64,000 nucleotides of DNA, from positions 186,001 to 250,000 of the forward strand of contig JADJMW010000004.1 in NCBI GenBank assembly GCA_016709385.1, written 5' to 3'. The notes under the pieces are model-generated. The model did no database searches and had not been told where the DNA came from. It saw only the letters and a program-made list of their open reading frames with translations. Within the stretch, counting starts at the first letter, position 1, and each line of letters starts with the position of its first letter. The translations under genes and the position numbers were made by a program. Below are positions 1 through 8,609 of this stretch, in pieces. The stretch is from Candidatus Rubrivivax defluviihabitans. GTDB taxonomy: Bacteria; Pseudomonadota; Gammaproteobacteria; Burkholderiales; Burkholderiaceae_C.

Positions 1-41
1 TAGAGTGACATCGGCTTTACAGGAAGCCGGTGGAAGTGACG

Positions 42-587
42 ATGCGCAACCTGGGTGCCATGGCGGCGAGGGCGGTTCACGTGCCGATGGCCGCGCCCTG
101 GGTGCAGGCGGCGGTCGGTGGACTGGCGCTGGTGCTGGGCGGGCTCGTTTACGCGCTCGACCGTGGCGGCTGGCCGCTGACACAGCTGGCGGGTTTTGCG
201 GGCCTGACCGGGCTGGCGGGCGCGACGGCGGCGCCTTGGTTCGGCAGCGTCGGCGGCTGGCTGCCGAGTCTGGTGCACCCTTTTGCCTTCAGCCTGTTCA
301 CGGCGGCGCTGCGCACCTCGGGCGCGCCGCCGGCGACCCTGGCCTGCGCCGCGTGGGGGCTGGTCAACGTCTTGTTCGAGCTGGGCCAGCACCCGCGGGT
401 CGGCCCCGTGCTGGCCGCGCACCTGGAGTCGGCCTTTGGCGCGGCGGGGGGCGCTCGCGCGCTGGCGCACTTCTTCGCTCGCGGCCGCTTCGACCCCGCC
501 GACCTGGCCGCCGCCGTGGCGGGCGCAGCGGCGGCCGCGGTCTGGCTGCGCGTGGCCTCGTCGAGGAAGGATCGACATGATTGCTGA
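42..587 (+). CDS. Hypothetical small membrane protein
   Basis: About 181 residues, rich in Ala and Gly. Two or three hydrophobic stretches are visible near the N-terminus (around residues 17-38 and 43-60) and one near the C-terminus before a short basic tail, so an inner-membrane location is likely. I do not recognise the family. A GTG four codons upstream (30) is an alternative start. The 3' end overlaps the start of the next gene by 11 bases, suggesting translational coupling to the Ig-like exported protein. The gene may extend from an operon outside the window. Confidence 0.55.
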   Translation: MRNLGAMAARAVHVPMAAPWVQAAVGGLALVLGGLVYALDRGGWPLTQLAGFAGLTGLAGATAAPWFGSVGGWLPSLVHPFAFSLFTAALRTSGAPPATLACAAWGLVNVLFELGQHPRVGPVLAAHLESAFGAAGGARALAHFFARGRFDPADLAAAVAGAAAAAVWLRVASSRKDRHDC

Positions 588-1557
588 GTCCATGCTTATC
601 AGCCGCACCTGGCGGCGCCTGGCATCCGCCGTCGTCGCGGTCCTCGGCATCGTTGCCATCGTCGGCAGCGGCGGCGGTTTCCCCCCAATGGACTTCGACT
701 TCGATGACCCCTGGCCGCCGTCGGTCAGTGTCGAACCCGCCGAGCTGGCGGTGCAGGCCGGCGGCACGGCGGTCTTCTCCGCCTCGGCCTCCGGCACGCC
801 ACCGCTGCGCTACCAGTGGCGACGCGACGGCGTCGATATCGCGGGTGCCAGGACCCCGACCCATACGCTGGTCGGCGCCAGCGCGGGCGACGACGGCGCA
901 CAGTTCTCCGTCGTCGTCACCAACGAGGCCGGCGCGTCGACGGCGAGCGCCCTGCTGCGCGTTTCGCCGTGGCCGCCGGTGGCGACCGAGGACGGCGACT
1001 TCGCGCTCGCCGACTGGTCCGTCGGCCCGGTGCTCACCGAGCCTGCGACCGCTGGGGCTGATTTCTCCGTCACACGCGAGGCGACGGGTGGCGTGGCCGA
1101 CGCCTTCCGCAAGATGACCTTATCGTTGCCGGCGGGCCCGGCCGGGATCTCGGTCCTGCAGATGTCGCTGCCGTCGAGCTACGACCCGGCGCAGCAGGGG
1201 TCGATCTACGTCGTCGACTTTGCGCTCGCGTGCAATCGGCTCGCGACCACCACCTGGGGCGAAACGATGGTGCGGCCGGTGCTCGAACAGGGCGGACGCT
1301 GGTTCGCGCCGCGGTCGGCCGCCCTCTATTGCGCCCCGGCTTGGATGGCGATGCATCAGGGCGGCGTTACCGTCGACGAGTTCGAGCTCGTCGCCGGGCC
1401 GGCGTGCGTGGTGGGTGCCGCCTGCCCGGACTTCTCGGTCGATGCCGGACCCGTCCGCTTCGGCTTGCTCGCCGGCGTGAATATCCCGGCCGGATCGCCG
1501 GCCGGCCGCGTGGAGCTGGGCATCGACGACTGGCGCGTGACCGTCTGGCGGCGTTGA
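577..1557 (+). CDS. Exported protein with one Ig-like domain
   Basis: About 326 residues. The N-terminus has basic residues (RTWRR) followed by a hydrophobic segment and a Gly-rich turn, which fits a signal peptide or a membrane anchor; no lipobox Cys is present. Residues about 50-130 form an immunoglobulin-like domain, with the pattern SxxGTPPLRYQW followed by VVTNEAGASTAS typical of bacterial I-set/Ig_3 repeats. The C-terminal 190 residues are unrecognised and hold several Cys residues that could form periplasmic disulfides. A second possible start is ATG 592. It overlaps the upstream membrane protein gene, so the two are probably cotranscribed. Confidence 0.6.
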   Translation: MIAESMLISRTWRRLASAVVAVLGIVAIVGSGGGFPPMDFDFDDPWPPSVSVEPAELAVQAGGTAVFSASASGTPPLRYQWRRDGVDIAGARTPTHTLVGASAGDDGAQFSVVVTNEAGASTASALLRVSPWPPVATEDGDFALADWSVGPVLTEPATAGADFSVTREATGGVADAFRKMTLSLPAGPAGISVLQMSLPSSYDPAQQGSIYVVDFALACNRLATTTWGETMVRPVLEQGGRWFAPRSAALYCAPAWMAMHQGGVTVDEFELVAGPACVVGAACPDFSVDAGPVRFGLLAGVNIPAGSPAGRVELGIDDWRVTVWRR

Positions 1558-1618
1558 AGACCGGCCGGTCGGTCGCTGCCCGGGCCCACGTTCCAGAGGA
1601 TCCGGGATACCGTGGCCA

Positions 1619-1643
1619 GCCGCAGGAACCATTCGCCTGCGGC
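1619..1643. terminator. Hairpin between convergent genes
   Basis: A perfect 8-bp stem (GCCGCAGG/CCTGCGGC) with a 9-base loop lies between the convergent ends of the Ig-like protein gene (stop 1557) and tupA (stop 1655). There is no T-run on either side, so it is only a candidate bidirectional or Rho-assisted terminator. Confidence 0.35.
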
Positions 1644-1654
1644 CCGGCCCGGTT

Positions 1655-2497
1655 CTATCGCGCAGCGTTCGGGAAGAAGAGCTGCTCGCCGTCGATCTTG
1701 TAGCCGGCAATGGCGGCCTGGCCGGCGCTCGACACCACCCAGTCGGCGAACTGCTGCGCCAGGTCGGCCTTGACGTGCGGGTGCTTGGCCGGGTTGACGA
1801 CCATCACGCCGTACTGGTTGAACAGGCTCTTGTCGCCTTCCACCACGATGCCCAGCTCGCCCCGGTTCTTGAACGACAGCCAGGTGCCGCGGTCGGTGAG
1901 CACGTAGCCGTTGAGCGATGAGGCCATGTTCAGCGCCGGTCCCATGCCGCAGCCGCACTCCTTGTAGCCGGCGGGCTTGGCAGCGGCCAGGTCGACGCCG
2001 GCGGCCTTCCACAGCCGCAGCTCGGCGGCGTGGGTGCCGCTCTTGTCGCCGCGCGAGACGAAGGGCTGCGTGCTGCCGGCCAGCTTCTTCAGGGCCGCGG
2101 CGATGTCGTTGCCCTTGACGCCGGCCGGGTCGGCCTTGGGTCCCACCAGCACGAAGTCGTTGTACATGACGTCGCGGCGCTGGGTCGAGAAACCCTCGGC
2201 GACGAACTTCTGCTCGGCCACCACGTCGTGCACGAACACCACGTCGGCGTCGCCGCGGCGGCCGGTGTCCAGCGCCTGGCCGGTGCCGACCGCGACCACG
2301 CGCACGTCGATGCCGGTGGCCTGCTTGAAGGCGGGCAGCAATTGCTTGAACAGGCCCGACTGTTCGGTCGAGGTCGTCGACGCGACGACGATGAAGCGGT
2401 CTTGCGCCGGTGCCAGTGCGGGCCAGGCCAGCGTCGCCAGCAGCGCCAGCGCGGCGACGCCGCGCCGCAGGATCGAGGGGGACTTCAGGTGTGCCAT
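1655..2497 (-). CDS. tupA: Tungstate ABC transporter substrate-binding protein
   Basis: Periplasmic oxyanion-binding protein of the TupA family, 280 residues. A signal peptide covers about residues 1-32, ending APAQ. The mature N-terminus begins with IVVASTTST, the Ser/Thr-rich oxyanion loop typical of TupA, and the central CGCGMGPALN and the GVMVVNP segments are family hallmarks. It would deliver tungstate to TupBC for tungsten- or molybdenum-cofactor enzymes. The ATG at 2497 has a good upstream site (AAGGAGAAC). The gene starts inside the 3' end of tupC (13-base overlap), so gene order is tupB-tupC-tupA on the minus strand. Molybdate transport is the main alternative, but the signature favours tungstate. 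Confidence 0.9.
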   Translation of the reverse strand: MAHLKSPSILRRGVAALALLATLAWPALAPAQDRFIVVASTTSTEQSGLFKQLLPAFKQATGIDVRVVAVGTGQALDTGRRGDADVVFVHDVVAEQKFVAEGFSTQRRDVMYNDFVLVGPKADPAGVKGNDIAAALKKLAGSTQPFVSRGDKSGTHAAELRLWKAAGVDLAAAKPAGYKECGCGMGPALNMASSLNGYVLTDRGTWLSFKNRGELGIVVEGDKSLFNQYGVMVVNPAKHPHVKADLAQQFADWVVSSAGQAAIAGYKIDGEQLFFPNAAR

Positions 2498-3222
2498 GGC
2501 AGTTCTCCTTTGAGGAATTGGCGGGCGGGTTCTGGCAGGTCCTCGCCCGTGAAGAAGGATTCCGCGGCCCGGTCGGCCACCAGGGCGCCGTCCTCCAGGT
2601 AGGCCACCCGGGTGCCCAGGCGCCGTGCCTGGCCCAGGTTGTGCGTGCTCATCACCAGCGTGACGCCGTCGGCCGCGAAGTCCAGCACCAGCGCCTCGAC
2701 CTCGCGCTTGGCGCTCGGGTCCAGGCTGGCCGTCGGTTCGTCGAGGAACAGGATGTCGGGCTGCAGCGCCCAGGCGCGTGCCAGCGCCAGGCGCTGCTGC
2801 TGGCCGCCGGAAAGCTCGCGCGCGCGGCGCCCCGCCAGGCTGGTCAGCCCCACGCGCTGCAGCGCCTCGCGGCAGCGTGTCTCGCGCTCGGCCGCCGGCA
2901 CGCCACGCAGCCACAGACCCAGCAGCACGTTCCAGCGCACCGACAGGCTCAGCAGGAAAGGGCGCTGGAAGACCATCGCGCCGCGCGGCGTGCGGCCCTC
3001 GGGCACGAGGGCGTGGGTGCGCAGGCTGCCGGCCGCGTCGGGCGGCAGCAGGCCGTGCAGCAGGCGGATCAGCGTCGTCTTGCCGGAGCCGTTGGCGCCC
3101 ACCAGCATCAGGCGGTCGCCACGCCGCAGATCGAGCGTCACGCCGCGCAACGCGCGCGTCGTGCCGAAGCTGACGCCGGCGTCGTGCAGGCTGATCAGGG
3201 TCTGGCGAACCGGCGCCTTCAC
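2485..3222 (-). CDS. tupC: Tungstate ABC transporter ATP-binding protein
   Basis: ABC ATPase of about 245 residues. Walker A is GANGSGKTT, the signature is LSGGQQQRLALARA and Walker B is DILFLDEPT, followed by the H-loop STHN. The start is uncertain: GTG 3222 sits about 8 bases after a GAGG motif that overlaps the tupB stop, while GTG 3231 is also in frame. It lies between tupB and tupA with overlaps or near-overlaps on both sides, so it should be the motor of the same importer. Confidence 0.88.
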   Translation of the reverse strand: MKAPVRQTLISLHDAGVSFGTTRALRGVTLDLRRGDRLMLVGANGSGKTTLIRLLHGLLPPDAAGSLRTHALVPEGRTPRGAMVFQRPFLLSLSVRWNVLLGLWLRGVPAAERETRCREALQRVGLTSLAGRRARELSGGQQQRLALARAWALQPDILFLDEPTASLDPSAKREVEALVLDFAADGVTLVMSTHNLGQARRLGTRVAYLEDGALVADRAAESFFTGEDLPEPARQFLKGELPWHT

Positions 3223-3232
3223 TGCCGCCACC

Positions 3233-3946
3233 TCAGGCCAGCGCCTCGCGCGGGGCGCCGCTGCGCCACTGCAGCGTGGCGATGACCGCATTCAGCAGCG
3301 CCACCACCGCCAGCAGCACGATGCCCAGCGCCAGCGCCAGCGGCAGGTCGCCCTTGCTGGTTTCCAGCGCGATGGTGGTGGTCATGACGCGCGTGACGCC
3401 GTCGATGTTGCCGCCGACGATCATCACCGCGCCGACCTCGGCGATGGCACGGCCGAAGGCGGTGAGCAGCACCGTAAGCACGCCGAAGCGCTCGTGCAGC
3501 AACAGCAGCACGGCGGTGGTGAAGCGGCCGGCGCCCAGCGAGCGCAACTGGTCGCCGCCCTCGGCCAGCGCCAGCAGCACCAGCCGCCGCGCCAGAGCTG
3601 CCACCAAGGGCACGACCAGGATGCTCTGTGCGATGACCATGGCCGCGGGCGTGAACAGGATGCCGAGCTCTCCCAGCGGCCCGGCGCGCGACAGCAGCAG
3701 GTACACCACCAGCCCCACCACCACCGAGGGCAGCGCGAGCAGGGTGTTCAGCAGCCCCACGACGAGGGCATGACCCGGAAAGCGCGCGATGGCGAGCCAG
3801 GCGCCGGCAGTCAGGCCGACGGCAGCGCCGAGCAGGCACGCCGTGCCGCTGACCCGCAGCGACAGGGCCACCACCGACCACAATTCGGAATCGGCGCCCA
3901 GCAACAAGCCGGCCGCACTACTCAGTCCTGACGCGAGATCGTTCAT
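3233..3946 (-). CDS. tupB: Tungstate ABC transporter permease
   Basis: Inner-membrane permease of about 237 residues with five or six hydrophobic segments. The cytoplasmic EAA-like loop (EGGDQLRSLGAGRFTTA) that docks to the ATPase is visible near the middle, and the following AFGRAIAEVGAVMIVGGN is strongly conserved in TupB/ModB permeases. It is the first gene of the tupBCA operon. The promoter should lie in the 195-bp gap shared with the divergent di-Mop gene. Confidence 0.88.
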   Translation of the reverse strand: MNDLASGLSSAAGLLLGADSELWSVVALSLRVSGTACLLGAAVGLTAGAWLAIARFPGHALVVGLLNTLLALPSVVVGLVVYLLLSRAGPLGELGILFTPAAMVIAQSILVVPLVAALARRLVLLALAEGGDQLRSLGAGRFTTAVLLLLHERFGVLTVLLTAFGRAIAEVGAVMIVGGNIDGVTRVMTTTIALETSKGDLPLALALGIVLLAVVALLNAVIATLQWRSGAPREALA

Positions 3947-4141
3947 CCGGGGGGCGGATTGTGGCGACCCGGCCGCGCGGTGGCGATATGTTGCGCGGTG
4001 CATAGGTTGCAGAGGCCGTGGATGCAGCGCGGCAGCCCCGGCGGGCCAGGAAGCAAGGCCGTCGCCCCGGCGGCCGCTCACCGCCGCCGGCCGACTGTAC
4101 GGGCGATAATCCAGCCACCCATTCGATCCGGAGGAAGTGCC
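3947..4141. promoter_or_regulatory. Divergent region between tupB and di-Mop gene
   Basis: A 195-bp gap between two divergently transcribed genes of molybdenum/tungsten metabolism, so promoters in both directions are expected. I see the GGAGGAAG ribosome site of the plus-strand gene at its right end but no convincing ModE palindrome or Moco riboswitch by eye. Confidence 0.4.
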
Positions 4142-4570
4142 ATGAAATCCAGTGCCCGCAACCAGTTCGCGGGGGTCGTCACCGGCGTTCGCGACGGCGC
4201 GATCAACGACGAGATCGAGCTCGAGATCGCACCCGGTCAGAGGCTGGTGTCGACGGTCACGCGCGAGAGCCGGCAGGCCCTGAAGCTGGAGGTCGGAGCC
4301 AAGGCCGTGGCGCTGGTCAAGGCATCGTCGGTCATGCTCGTCGGTGACAGCGCGGGCATGCGCTTCTCGGCGCGCAACCAATTGGCCGGCAAGGTGGAGG
4401 CAGTGACGACCGGCGCCGTCAATTCGGAAGTGCTGGTGCGGCTGCCGGGCGGTGCGATGGTGGTCGCGATCATCACCAATGCCAGCGCCAGCGGCATGGC
4501 GCTGCGCCAGGGCGACGACGTCACGGCCATGTTCAAGGCATCGAGCGTCTTCCTCGCGACCCAGGCCTAG
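4142..4570 (+). CDS. Di-Mop (TOBE) molybdate/tungstate-binding protein
   Basis: 142 residues made of two tandem Mop/TOBE repeats, each beginning SARNQ(F/L)AG and ending KASSV. Such molbindins store or buffer molybdate or tungstate in the cytoplasm as oligomers. The start has a strong ribosome site (GGAGGAAG) seven bases upstream. It stands divergent from tupBCA and upstream of a modA-like gene, which supports a role in oxyanion homeostasis. No DNA-binding domain is present, so it is not a full ModE. Confidence 0.9.
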   Translation: MKSSARNQFAGVVTGVRDGAINDEIELEIAPGQRLVSTVTRESRQALKLEVGAKAVALVKASSVMLVGDSAGMRFSARNQLAGKVEAVTTGAVNSEVLVRLPGGAMVVAIITNASASGMALRQGDDVTAMFKASSVFLATQA

Positions 4571-4806
4571 TCGGACACCGGGCCCGGGACCTGGAGCGCG
4601 CTCGACCGAGAGGTCGCCGCAGCCAGGGTGCAAGGGCGCCTACACCGGCGGCGGGGTCGGTGTCGATATGACCGCATCGGCATAGGCGGCCATGCCACGG
4701 CAGGGGTGCGGGATTGCGGCCACCGTATTACGCTGGTCACCACGCTGCCGCGGCCCGATTGCGGCGACGCGCTCTCGCCCCCGCGTCAAGCCCAGAGTCC
4801 CCTGCC

Positions 4807-5622
4807 ATGTTGAATCACATCCGCCTGACGGCGCTCCTTGCCTGCCTGGCCATCCCCGCCATGAATGCCGCGGCACAGACCGCGCCGCGCGAGTTGCGCG
4901 TGCATGCCGCCGGCAGCCTGCGCTCGGCCTTGAACGACAGTGCGGCCGCATTCGAGGCCGCCCAGCCTGGCGTCAAGCTCAGGATCAGTTTCGGGCCTTC
5001 GGGCCTGCTGAAGGACCGCATCGCCGGCGGCGAGCCCAGCGACGTCTTTGCATCGGCGAACATGACCCACCCCGAGGCCCTGGCTGCGGCCGGCAAGGCC
5101 GGGGCGGTGCAGCGCTTTGCGCGCAATGCGATGTGCGCCCTGGTGCGACCGGGCCTGGACGTGTCGCCGGACAACCTGGTGCAGCGCATGCTGGACCCGA
5201 CGCTGAAGCTGGGCGTCTCTACGCCGCGCGCCGATCCGGCCGGTGACTATGCGGTGCAGGTGTTCGAGCGCATCGAGAAGAGTGGCGTCGCGGGAGCGGC
5301 CGCCACGCTCTCGGCCAAGGCGCTGCAACTCACCGGCGGGCCGAATTCGCCGCCGCCGCCGGCCGATCGCAGCATCTACGGCGTGCTCGTCGCGCAGGGG
5401 GCGGCCGACCTCTTCCTCACCTACTGCACGAATGCCGTCGCCGCGGTGCGCGAGCAACCGGGTCAGCGCAGCGTGCCGGTGCCAGAGGCGATCAACGTCA
5501 GTGCCAGCTACGGGGTGACGGTGTTGAACGGCGCCCCCGACGAAGCACGCCGCTTCGTCGACTTCCTGCTCTCGCCCGCGGGCCAGGCCGTGCTGGCGCA
5601 ACATGGATTCGCAGCGCGCTGA
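4807..5622 (+). CDS. modA: Molybdate-type ABC transporter substrate-binding protein
   Basis: 271 residues with a signal peptide of about 23 residues ending AAAQT. The mature region shows the ModA pattern: AAGSL near the start, then SFGPSGLLKDRI and GEPSDVFASAN, which contribute oxyanion ligands. It should bind molybdate or a related oxyanion in the periplasm. No modB or modC genes are adjacent, so it may use the TupBC channel, a distant ModBC, or act alone. The next gene begins only a few bases after the stop, suggesting cotranscription with a molybdopterin-domain protein. Confidence 0.8.
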   Translation: MLNHIRLTALLACLAIPAMNAAAQTAPRELRVHAAGSLRSALNDSAAAFEAAQPGVKLRISFGPSGLLKDRIAGGEPSDVFASANMTHPEALAAAGKAGAVQRFARNAMCALVRPGLDVSPDNLVQRMLDPTLKLGVSTPRADPAGDYAVQVFERIEKSGVAGAAATLSAKALQLTGGPNSPPPPADRSIYGVLVAQGAADLFLTYCTNAVAAVREQPGQRSVPVPEAINVSASYGVTVLNGAPDEARRFVDFLLSPAGQAVLAQHGFAAR

Positions 5623-5626
5623 GAAG

Positions 5627-6199
5627 ATGGGGTCGCGCATGAGATCGGTGCATCGATCGAGCCGGCTGGTCGACAGCTTCCTGTCCGGTGTCGCCCTGGC
5701 GCTCCTGCTCGGCGCATCGGCGCGGGCTTGCCCCACCGACGCCGAACCCCGTGCCGCAGGGACGGTTCTGACCGTGCAACTGCCCGGTCAGAAGCCGCAG
5801 TCCTTGAGCCTTGCTGCGCTGGCTGCCTGGCCGCAGACCACGCTGACGCAGAGGCAGAGCGTCGCGTCCAGCGGCAGCGGCACGACCGATCGCGCCGTGA
5901 TGTACAGCGGCGTGCTGCTGCGGGACGTGCTCACGGCTTCCGGCTTCGCTTCGGCGACCGATCGCAGTGCGCGGACGAGCATCGTCGAGGCGGTGGCCAG
6001 CGATGGCTACCGTGCAGTCCTCAGCTGGGGTGAGTTGTTCAACAGTCCGTTGGGCGACCAAGCCGTCGTCATCTCGGCGCAGGACGGGAAACCCCTGGAC
6101 GCGGTCGCCGGTCCGTTGGCGCTGCGCTCCCTGGCCGACTTGCGCCCGGGTCCAAGACATGTGCGCAATCTCTGCGCGCTGGTCGTGCGGGGTCTTTGA
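5627..6199 (+). CDS. Small periplasmic molybdopterin-domain-like protein
   Basis: About 190 residues with a signal peptide (hydrophobic segment about residues 19-34, cleavage near SARA). The rest resembles the small, stand-alone sulfite-oxidase-fold molybdopterin-binding domain proteins: the TVLTVQLPG opening, the RAVMYSGVLLRDVL segment and the VASDGYRAVLSWGEL segment are typical. The Cys ligand of true sulfite oxidase is not evident, so catalysis is doubtful. ATG 5603, overlapping modA, and ATG 5639 are alternative starts. Position directly after modA supports a link to molybdenum. Confidence 0.65.
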   Translation: MGSRMRSVHRSSRLVDSFLSGVALALLLGASARACPTDAEPRAAGTVLTVQLPGQKPQSLSLAALAAWPQTTLTQRQSVASSGSGTTDRAVMYSGVLLRDVLTASGFASATDRSARTSIVEAVASDGYRAVLSWGELFNSPLGDQAVVISAQDGKPLDAVAGPLALRSLADLRPGPRHVRNLCALVVRGL

Positions 6200-6419
6200 C
6201 GTAGCGCTTCTTCATCTGACCGCACCAGGGCGGCCTGGAAGTGGTCACCCCGGGTGAGAGCGTGGACAGGCATTCGCTCACCGGGCGGTGGCTGCCGTCC
6301 CGTGGGCACGAGTCAGCCGCCATCGGCCCGCGCGCCGTCATGGAATGCCACAGCGGGCTAGAAGAGACCCCGCAAGACCCAGTCGATGTGCTGCACCTGA
6401 ACTTCGAGTGCGAACCTAA

Positions 6420-6435
6420 GGCAACGCTGAACAAG
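6420..6435 (+). repeat. Left terminal inverted repeat of IS
   Basis: GGCAACGCTGAACAAG, preceded by the CTAA target duplicate. It pairs with the repeat at 7390-7405 with one mismatch. Confidence 0.8.
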
Positions 6436-6562
6436 GCCCCCGGAACTCGTCATCCAGTAGTGCTGCTGGCGGGAACGCCGAAACGGGCTGATGTCTCGTG
6501 CAACGCGATTTCAGGACGTAATTCGCTGCGCCGCGGCCCCTTTCGGGCTGCGCCGCGAGCCA

Positions 6563-7354
6563 TTAGCCCGCTTGGCGCCCATTACAGGCGGACTTCTTCT
6601 TGCGCACCCGCTGGTTCGTGAGGTCCGCGGCCTTCGGTGCCTTGGACCGGATCAGTTCCTGCTGCGAGGCATACGCGCTGTCGCCATAGAGCTGTTCCTC
6701 CTGCCCGTGCAGCAGCGCCGGCAGCGGATGCTTGTCGTGTACGTTGGCTGCGGTGACCACCGCGCTATGTGCCAGCCCCGTCTTGCTGTCCACGCCGATG
6801 TGCAGCTTCATGCCGAAGTACCACTGCTGACCCTTGCGGGTCTGGTGCATCTCCGGGTCGCGCTGCTTCTGCGCGTTCTTGGTCGAACTGGGCGCGCCGA
6901 TGATCGTGGCGTCAACGATCGTGCCGGTGCCGACCTTCAGCCCTTGGGCCTGCAGAACCTCGCCCACCTTGGCGAAAAGCGCCTCGCCGAGCTTGTGCTT
7001 CTCCAGCAGGCGACGGAACTTCAACAGCGTGGTGGCGTCGGGCACCCGCTCGCGGCCCAGGTCGATGCCCACGAAGCGTCGCAGCGCCGTGCTGTCCAAC
7101 AGCGCGTCCTCGCACGCTGCGTCGGCCAGGTTGAACCAGTGCTGCACGAAGTACATCCGCAGCATGCGCTCCAGACCGACCGGCGGCCGGCCGTTGCCAG
7201 CCTTCGGGTAATGCGGCTCGATCACGCTGCACAGGTCGGCCCATGGGACGATCTGCTCCATCGTCGCGAGGAACACGTCGCGTCGGGTCGGCCTGCGGTA
7301 CTGTTCGTACTGCGCGTTCTGATCAGCAGCCATGGCAAGGGTCTGTTGCTTCAT
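6563..7354 (-). pseudogene. IS5 family transposase, C-terminally truncated
   Basis: 263 readable residues. The N-terminal DUF772-type region is intact (PPVGLERMLRMYFVQHWFNL), as are the first catalytic Asp (GTIVDATIIGAPSSTKN) and the second (LYGDSAYASQ). The frame ends soon after TNQRVRKK, so the conserved segment carrying the catalytic Glu is missing. In the remaining 140 bases to the IS end a short frame with LMARGAARKG resembles the usual transposase C-terminal tail, consistent with an internal deletion of roughly 170-200 bp near 6570. Inactive. Confidence 0.85.
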
Positions 7355-7389
7355 GTCGGAGTCAACGCATGGAGCGTCCTGGCGGTGGA

Positions 7390-7405
7390 CTTGATCAGCG
7401 TTGCC
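7390..7405 (-). repeat. Right terminal inverted repeat of IS
   Basis: Reads GGCAACGCTGATCAAG on the minus strand and is followed on the plus strand by the CTAA target duplicate at 7406-7409. Confidence 0.8.
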
Positions 7406-7414
7406 CTAAGTACT

Positions 7415-7471
7415 TGTCGCGTCTTCATATTTTGTCGACCTTCCCCCGAAAACCCCACAGCGAACCCCACA
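7415..7471. other. Attachment-site-like remnant next to the IS
   Basis: Within 60 bases lie a segment ending ATATTTTGTC (7415-7436) and a CCCGAAAACCCCACAG motif followed by a second CCCCACA (7445-7471). The same two components occur upstream of the truncated integrase at 41086, where the first is on the opposite strand (41220-41241; 17 of 22 bases identical) and the second is at 41152-41180. This suggests core and arm sites of a related integrase, left by a lost element. The order and orientation differ between the two loci. No integrase gene remains here. Confidence 0.4.
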
Positions 7472-7637
7472 TGTCGAGCATGCAGTGCCGCGCTGAGACC
7501 GGTCGTCGGCAGAGCGAGCAACTCCGTGACTGTAGCCTGCGTCGCCGCGGCGCATGCGTGGGCGGCGGCTATCAGCGCGCTGATGCCACTGCTGCCGTTG
7601 TGCTGCCGCAGCCCCGATGCCGGCAACCCGGGTTCGG

Positions 7638-8048
7638 TCAGGCGGCAGTTCCTTGGCCGGCCGGGCCCAGTCGCTGCAGCATCTGGCCCATGGCCTGGTG
7701 CAGCGCGTTCATCGCCTTCAGTGGCCGCACCATGACCTTGAAGTCGACGATGCGGCCGTCGTCGTTCCAGCGGATGAGGTCGACGCCGTTGATGTGCACG
7801 CCGTCGATCTGGGTCACGAATTCCAGCACGGCATCGCGGGCGCCGACCACCTCGCGTTCGTACCGGAAGTGTTCGTTGTTGAGTACATGCATCGCCCCGG
7901 TCAGGTACAGCGCCGTGATGGCCTTGCCACGCTGCGGCGTGTGCACCACGGGCGAATGAAAGACGACTTCGTCGGCCAGCAGGTCGTGCAACGCCTGCAT
8001 GTCGCGGCTGCGCACCAGGGTGTGCCAGATCTCGAGCGTGTCGATCAT
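7638..8048 (-). CDS. SnoaL-like / NTF2-fold protein
   Basis: 136 residues with the pattern of the nuclear-transport-factor-2-like superfamily: an N-terminal helix (LEIWHTLVRSRDMQALHDLL), then LADEVVFHSPVV and a C-terminal sheet containing WNDDGRIVDFKVMVRP. Members are small ligand-binding or isomerase/hydratase proteins; substrate cannot be told. It lies 9 bases downstream of a broken SDR gene on the same strand, at the left border of the catabolic cluster. Confidence 0.75.
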   Translation of the reverse strand: MIDTLEIWHTLVRSRDMQALHDLLADEVVFHSPVVHTPQRGKAITALYLTGAMHVLNNEHFRYEREVVGARDAVLEFVTQIDGVHINGVDLIRWNDDGRIVDFKVMVRPLKAMNALHQAMGQMLQRLGPAGQGTAA

Positions 8049-8057
8049 GTCTTGCCT

Positions 8058-8584
8058 TCAAACGCGCGCCAGCGTGGCGCCGCCGTCCACCACCAGGGTG
8101 GAACCGACCCCATGGTCGCCTGCACGCGAAGCCAGGTAGATGGACGCCCCGGCCATGTCGTCTTCGATACCGTTGCGCCCGGCCGGGATGGCATGGGCCA
8201 GCTCGTCACGGTGGTCACGCGCCAGGCGATTCAGGTCCGATGCATAGGAGCCGGGCGCGATGGCAGAGACGACGATACCGACCTTCACCAGCCGCAGGGC
8301 CATGCGCCGCGTGGGGTGGATGAGCCCAGCCTTGCTGGCGGCGTAGGAGCAGGGCTCCTGCGAGTTGACCGAGACGCCATCGATCGACGCGATGTTGATC
8401 ACCTTGGCGCAATGGCCGCGCGCCCGCCGGCCATCAGCGCGCCGTGCAGCGCTTGGGTCGGGAAGAAGGGGCTCTTGAGGTTGAGATCGACGACCTTGTC
8501 CCAGCCCGATTCGACAGACTTGTCGAAGGCCGCGCCCCGGGCGGCGCCGGCGTTGTTGACCAATGAGGGCGCTGCACTCGACAA
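8058..8584 (-). pseudogene. Short-chain dehydrogenase/reductase, broken
   Basis: Two frames carry parts of one SDR. The first (start side, to about 8400) has LVNNAGAARGAAFDKS and the NLKSPFF segment; the second (about 8400-8058) has INIASIDG, the SYAASK active site and DGGATLARV. A frameshift near 8400-8410 joins them. The N-terminal Gly-rich NAD(P)-binding motif is absent. The gene is therefore both 5' truncated and frameshifted. It resembles the SDRs elsewhere in the cluster, so it may be a lost pathway enzyme. Confidence 0.75.
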
Positions 8585-8609
8585 GGGAGAAGAGGTCGGT
8601 CGTCACGGG

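Larger units (their letters stand above)
6420..7405. mobile_element. IS5-group insertion sequence, internally deleted
   Basis: A 986-bp element bounded by inverted repeats: left GGCAACGCTGAACAAG at 6420-6435 and, on the opposite strand, GGCAACGCTGATCAAG at 7390-7405 (15 of 16 identical). The flanks are CTAA on both sides (6416-6419 and 7406-7409), which matches the 4-bp YTAR target duplication of the IS5 group. Full IS5-group elements are about 1.2 kb, and the transposase lacks its C-terminal part, so this copy has lost internal DNA and should not transpose on its own. Confidence 0.85.
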
